The notes under the pieces were generated by a model that was not told where the DNA came from, did not search any database, and saw nothing but the letters and a program-made list of their open reading frames with translations. Below are positions 57,576-64,000 of a DNA stretch of 64,000 nucleotides, piece by piece (position 1 is the first letter of the stretch; every line of letters starts with the position of its first letter). Position numbers and translations under genes: made by a program. The stretch spans positions 122,635,784-122,699,783 of the forward strand of contig NC_072893.1 in assembly GCF_027943255.1 (NCBI RefSeq), in the 5' to 3' direction. The DNA is from Anastrepha obliqua. Taxonomy: Eukaryota; Arthropoda; Insecta; Diptera; Tephritidae.

Positions 57576-58995
57576 CTGCCGGTCATCGTCGATCGTCTGC
57601 GATAACAGTAGCGTTACATATGTGTTAGTTAGTAGATGAGAGTTAGTTGATTTAGTTTTATAAAGATTGTTATTATATATATTTTTTAATTAATTATAAC
57701 GTTTTCAAAAGCATCATTTTCGTATTGTTTATTTAGTGTTGGATTTTTTGTTTTTGTTTACAGAGAAAAAGAGAAAAAATTACGCAAAAGTTAGTACATG
57801 TTTTCTGGAAGAAATCGCTGATAAAATTTCTATAACTTTTGCATGCAAATTTACTGAAGAAACTGAAGAATTTTCAAATAAATTAAATTTTCTATTTTCA
57901 GAAAAACAATCCATTAAGAGAACTACACAAATTATTTATATATATTAATAAATTACATGATCACCGAAGAATATTCACAGAAATAAAAAAAAAACATTTG
58001 AAAAACACAAAAAAAAGACATAAAAAAAATAGAATAAAAAAATTAAATTTATTTAAAAGCTATTTTATTAAAAACACAATTTCTTTTAATTTAAATTTTT
58101 ATAAAAAACAATTAAAAAAAATTATTTAAAAGCTATTTTATTAAGAACAAAGCTTTTTTAATTTAAATTTTTATAAAAAAAATGTTTCCTTAAATTTATT
58201 TAAAAGCTACTTTATTTACAATAAAAAAAAAATTTTTATTTAAATTTTTATAAAAATAAAATTTTTTGAACAAAAGCATCATCAAATAATTTTTTTTTTA
58301 TAATATTGTAATTCTACGAAACTAAATAACTACCTACAGAGTAAAACTCACTAAAAAAAATATTAAAAATTAAATTAAACTATTTCGGAATTTAAATTAA
58401 ACCACCCAATTATTTTTTTATTTGTTCGTACAAATTAAAAAACATATGTAATGGATTTTCGTGTTTTTTTGTCCGTACAAATTAAACAAGAAAAACACTT
58501 AAAAATATCTACTTGTTAGTGATTTCAGATGAGTTTACTTTGTTAGCGGTTTAGAAACTGTTTTTTACAGTTTTCGTGTTTTTTTGTTTGTTCAATTAAA
58601 ATATAAAAAAAAAAATATAAAAAAAATTTTAAAGCACTTAAAGCCAAAATTCCCAGAAAGCATTTATATAGGTTCCTTCAACTCCTATTTGGAGCACAAG
58701 GCGTCAAAATATTTCGACCCCATCTTAACTAACTTCCGAAACTTTATTTGGTAGAAAAGTGTCCCAAAAATTCTAAAAGAGCGCTAGGTATACAAAATAT
58801 CAAAATTGGAATACTTTACAAAGTTAAAAAAAAAACCCACGCTCTATACGTTGATCCATCGTTTAAACTTAAATATAAACGCAGTTTCACTTCAAAAACG
58901 TATAAAAAAACAAATCAGAATTTGAGCAAGTTGAGTTTTTGCACAAAATAAGAAAATTAATCAAAATATTATCATATTTCATAATATTTTTATCC

Positions 58996-59215
58996 GATTT
59001 GCTTAAATATCCAACGCCTAATACCACAAAAAGCTACGAAAATATCTATGAACAATTTTGTGACTGTCCCAAAAATTGTGGTGCTATGAAATATGGAATA
59101 TTTGTATATGATTTGCTTAACTATCCAACGCCTAATACACAGAAAACTACGAAAATATTTCTGAAGAATTTTGGGACTGTCCCAAAAATTTTAGTGCCTT
59201 ATTTTTCATACTAAA
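58996..59215. repeat. 114-bp tandem duplication in the mnb intron
   Basis: The block GATTTGCTTAAATATCCAAC, then GCCTAATAC and ACTGTCCCAAAAATT, at 58996 recurs at 59110 with few changes. A plus-strand frame crosses both copies because 114 is divisible by three. I do not call it a gene. Confidence 0.75.
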
Positions 59216-59689
59216 TGCACCAATGGCAATTTCTACTAAAATTATGCTCAACCAAAAACCAAATTTTGGTAAGGGTCTACTTTGCATTCATCATTTCGTC
59301 ATTTCGGTATTCGCGGATGCCTCAAACATATTATTTCTCTACACTGTGAGAGTAATAAAAACGCAACTTTAAATTGGCGCATTTTTTCCCGAGGTGGAGC
59401 ATGAGCCGGCGTGCTTCTTCTTCAACATAACCTACAAACTTAGAACTGTTGAAGGTGTCCCAATAGTAATTGATGTTTAATTTTTTTTTTGTTGCTATTG
59501 TTGTGAAAAACCCATTTGTGAATGGGTCACAATTTCATTTTAAGTTGAGAACCATACAATACTTGGGTCTACGTTGGAATGACTCGAGTTTCTAATCAGC
59601 CAAGCACTATAACATCAGCAGTATTTATTAAAATATATAGGGAATGTCATAAGCTGTTACAATAGATAGATAGATACTTGTTTTTGAGG

Positions 59690-60310
59690 TTTGCACTTCG
59701 ACCTCATGGTCTTTTGTGCCCCCTCTACTTATCAAAGTACCTCATCCAAACCCAGTTCTCTTATTAAACTAAAGATGGAGCTGGGTTGGGCTGAGCGATA
59801 TGCCTTTCTCTGGCTGCGCTATAGCGCTGCATTCGAGTGTATTGGAGCTTCTGGTATTAGTCGCAGAAGCGGCAAGATTCAGTAATCATATCCCAATCCT
59901 GTGCAGATGACTACATAATCTGCAATGCCCTGTGAGCATTCTCAGTTAACCCTTAGGGAGGGTTATGAGTTTCATAGCGACTCGGGCCCTGGTGGTAACA
60001 GGACTGCAACCTCTCTAGCCAATGTGTTCGCTACTTCGCTCTTAGTTATACTCCTTTGTTTTGCGACCCAAATGAGCCAGATGCGATTATGCGTTCTTAA
60101 CAAATTCAGTTTCTCGATACATTCAAGGGCGAGTGGGGACTTAACTTCAAAGGATAGTAAAGCCTTGAGTGCTGCTCAGAGTGGCATTTCGCTCATTCCG
60201 TTGATTCATGTCTAAATTAAACTCGGCATTGAAACAGATGGCATAGAACTCCTCCGCTTCCAAGATGCGTGGAAAGCTCCCCATCGACCCAGAACGCTTT
60301 TTGTTTTAGA
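59690..60310 (-). mobile_element. RNase H fragment of a LINE
   Basis: The minus strand from about 60180 to 59985 reads ALKALLSFEVKSPLALECIE, KLNLLRTHNRIWLIWVAKQR and SITKSEVANTLAREVAVLLP. This is the last half of an RNase H domain, with the W.xGH.....NE.AD.LAR signature decayed to WVAKQRSITKSEVANTLARE. The GH and NE residues are lost. Flanks in other frames probably belong to the same element. Confidence 0.7.
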
Positions 60311-61553
60311 ATACTAGCAGTTTAGCCCATGAAATACATTTTTTTGGAAATTTCGAATAAATTGTGAATGTCCCAAATTATCTTAACATGTCCCAGAAAC
60401 TGGCTGCCAGGGTTGCACAGCAACTCAGTTTTGCACTACTATTAATGATTTATTAAAAATCATTCTTAATAAAGCTTTGCTAAATCAAACTGAAAAAGTG
60501 CCTTCAACTTTTAGGACATTTTGCCACTTAAAAAATATATTATGGCACTTTTTCCTTCTTAAAAGTAAAAAAAAATTTTTTTTTTAATTTAATTTTTTTT
60601 TCATTAAATTTTTTTTTAATATTATAATTTTTTATATTTTTTTTTTTTAGTTTTTTTTAGCTATAAAAACATGTGTCTAAACCTCTCCTACTTAGTTCCA
60701 GTTTGTTCCAAAATATGTTTAAAAAAAATAATATCATACCTCCCACAGTAAAAAGAAAATCAGCCTTTTTCGGTTGTACGCAGTAAAAAGAAAAGTTGTT
60801 GGATCTCGTCTTGTATACTAGTGTGCTCGCAAGCCACAGTTCGTTTTTTTATTTGTACTTTCGTAAGATTTACAAAAATTAATAATTTAACTCATAAGCC
60901 AAATGATTTATGCAAATATGGTAATAAATTATGTAAATATGTAAATAAGTAAATCATAGTGAATGGCGTTAACACTAAGTTGTATAAGTTTGGATTATGT
61001 GTTTGTGTGATACTACAGATGAATGTATGTGAAAGGACATTCACAACCATTTAAGCTAGGCACTCGCGACATGCTAGTGTATGCGACCGACCCTGTACGA
61101 TCAAATTTAGGATAATTAAATTTTTCTAAAACATTAATGACAAAAAACTGTTTATTGATCTATGGCATATGGCAGTTATACATAACGCTAAATGGTTTAA
61201 CAAAAATTAAAAATTTTCAAATCAATTGGATCGGCGCATACCCAGGTAGGTCACAAGTGCCTTAGCTTTACAAAACTATGGCTAAGAACACAACGAAATA
61301 TTTTAGTTTATTTTTAATTTTTTCTTATTGTTTTGTAGCATTTCGACTACCAATTTTAATTACTTATAATATTATTTGAATAAATAAATTCTATATTTGA
61401 AATCAAATGTGTAATCAATGCAACGTAAATGTTGAAAATTTCTAGTTCTTAAGTCGTCATTTTACTAATAAGTGAGTGGGCGGGGTGCATTTGGATGTGC
61501 ATGTGGGTGTGTTTATTTTTTTTTTGTTTTTGTTTTCATTTGTTTTTGCTTTA

Positions 61554-62867
<1,314 letters not shown>

Positions 62868-63772
62868 GATAAGATAAGATAAGAGTTTATTAAGTAGAAA
62901 ACGTTACAATATTTATGTTATCGCACAATTTACAGAATATGATATAAATCTTAATTCTACATCATTATATTTGTATATTTATCACAGGTTTGGTTTTTTA
63001 AACGATTTTTTCTTTTTTTCGAAGGAAAAAAACTACTATGAAAAACCTCCGCTATACATCTTACAAGCTAGGGTAGTACCAGGGCCTAATTGAACATTAA
63101 GAAAGTTCAGTTATTAGTAGATTGTCCGAAAAACTGGAACGAATTTTGAATCTTTTAGTCAAATTTTGTATTTGATCTGACAAAATCTTAGTTTTTGATT
63201 CATCATGAAGCTTTCTGGTGGAGAAATGCCATGGGAATCGTAGCATCATTTTGAGTATCTTATTTTGGCAGATTTGTAGTTTCTTAACATGTGACTTTGC
63301 GATATTACTCCAGGCTGGACAGGCATATAATATTATTGGCTGAAATATAGACTTATAAATTATTAGCTTATTTTCATCACTTAAGCCTGAGCGTCTATTT
63401 ATTAGGGGATATAACATTTTAATCGCCAAATTTACTTTCTCCTTTAGATACTTTTTTATCAAAAATCACCCCCAGATATCGTACGGTATTGGCCCACGGG
63501 ATATCATAACTACCTAATTTCAAACCTGTACTTGGTATAAAACAGTGACTTCTTTTTCTGAAAAAGATAGCTTGCGTCTTACCAATGTTTAATTTTATTT
63601 TCCAAGTACACAAGTAGTCTGCCATGTTTTGTAGTGCATCTTGAAGTTTGGTTACGATTTGGTTACCAAACGCATGCGAATAAAATATGCCAATGTCGTC
63701 TGCGTACATGGCATATGAACAGTTGGCTAATTTGGGAAAATCAGAGCAATAAATAATGTACAGTAAAGGACC
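62868..63772 (-). mobile_element. Jockey-type LINE, 5'-truncated, in the mnb intron
   Basis: The minus-strand frame from 63772 reads GPLLYIIYCSDFPKLANC (motif B end), CSYAMYADDIGIFYS (catalytic YADD) and WKIKLNIGKTQAIFF, then YDIPWANTVRYLGVIFDKK. After a frameshift near 63440 it continues KEKVNLAIKMLYPLINRRSG, FQPIILYACPAWSN and KLQICQNKILKMMLRFPWHF to a stop at 63097. This is the RT palm to C-terminus of Jockey-like elements. The 3' end carries a GATAA repeat (62868-62884 on the plus strand; TTATC on the sense strand). The motif A half and everything upstream are missing, cut at the SINE. Same orientation as mnb. Confidence 0.88.
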
Positions 63773-64000
63773 AAGCCGAATGAGCCGCTGCGTGACTAAC
63801 ATTTGAAAGTTCACGCGTCGAAAGCACCAAATGATAGAAAAGTTTTTTCCTAATTACGGTCGTCCCTCGGCAGACAATGACAAACTTCCAAGTGTATTTC
63901 CCATGAAAAAGCTACTCATAAAAATCCACCCGCCATTCAAAGGTGGCATAAAACTGTATTTCCCTCCATTTGTGGAAAAATTCAAAAGACGCAAGCCACA
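63773..64000 (+). repeat. tRNA-derived SINE copy 7 (runs off the window)
   Basis: Head AAGCCGAATGAGCCGCTGCG, then GTGACTAACATTTGAAAG, GTCGAAAGCACCAAATG, TCCCTCGGCAGACAATGAC, CATGAAAAAGCTACTCATAA and CTCCATTTGTGG, to the window end. It borders the truncated Jockey-like LINE directly. Confidence 0.88.

Noticed and set aside
57389..57586. Minus-strand frame rich in Trp and Arg across the alternative mnb exon
   Set aside because: It is a wrong-frame reading of the Gly (GGT/GGC) repeats. The Ser/Gly frame fits the splice phase and ends naturally.
59925..60215. Plus-strand 96-codon frame
   Set aside because: The opposite strand reads as an RNase H domain of a LINE. The plus-strand frame has no recognisable features.

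Overview
This window is nuclear DNA of a higher (schizophoran) dipteran. A true fruit fly (Tephritidae) is the best guess. Three observations point there. The three recognisable single-copy genes give fly-like proteins with short introns. The minibrain C-terminus ends in the residues known from Drosophila. The DNA also carries a dispersed tRNA-derived SINE and (CAA)n-tailed repeats of a kind I associate with tephritids. The tephritid assignment is inference; the dipteran one is much firmer.

Layout. From 1 to about 28.2 kb I see no host gene, only a dense graveyard of transposable elements in AT-rich DNA. It holds mariner-type elements (1.1, 3.9, 6.6, 10.8 and 14.4 kb), a hAT element with a perfect 8-bp target duplication (8.8 kb), and Jockey-like and RNase H-bearing LINE fragments. 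It also holds a TTAA-flanked transposon of uncertain superfamily nested in a LINE (18.7 kb), PIF/Harbinger remains (24.1 kb), a pogo/Tigger element (24.7 kb) and a possible Helentron tail (27.0 kb). From 28.47 to 31.45 kb lies a compact pair of plus-strand housekeeping genes: an Aven-like cell-death/checkpoint protein (2 exons) and a ZNF622/REI1-type zinc-finger protein of 60S ribosome maturation (3 exons). From 32.3 to 35.3 kb are a PIF/Harbinger element with a MADF gene, a Tc1 remnant and a mariner. From 39.96 to 62.27 kb is the 3' part of minibrain (mnb, DYRK1A orthologue) on the minus strand, convergent with the two plus-strand genes. Its remaining exons lie beyond base 64000.

In the window mnb consists of a kinase exon (61586-62273), a 20.4-kb AT-rich intron full of local tandem duplications, and a long Ser/Gly/Gln/His-rich terminal exon (39958-41225). 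The splice phases join exactly. Two other C-termini are readable: read-through of the kinase exon into the intron (stop at 61554), and an alternative terminal exon inside the intron (57406-57575) that fits the same donor phase. So one gene may give three differently tailed kinases.

Most remaining sequence is transposon decay: nested insertions whose order can be read from target-site duplications, seven copies of one SINE, and several tandem repeats in the mnb intron. No rRNA gene, functional tRNA gene or CRISPR array was seen.
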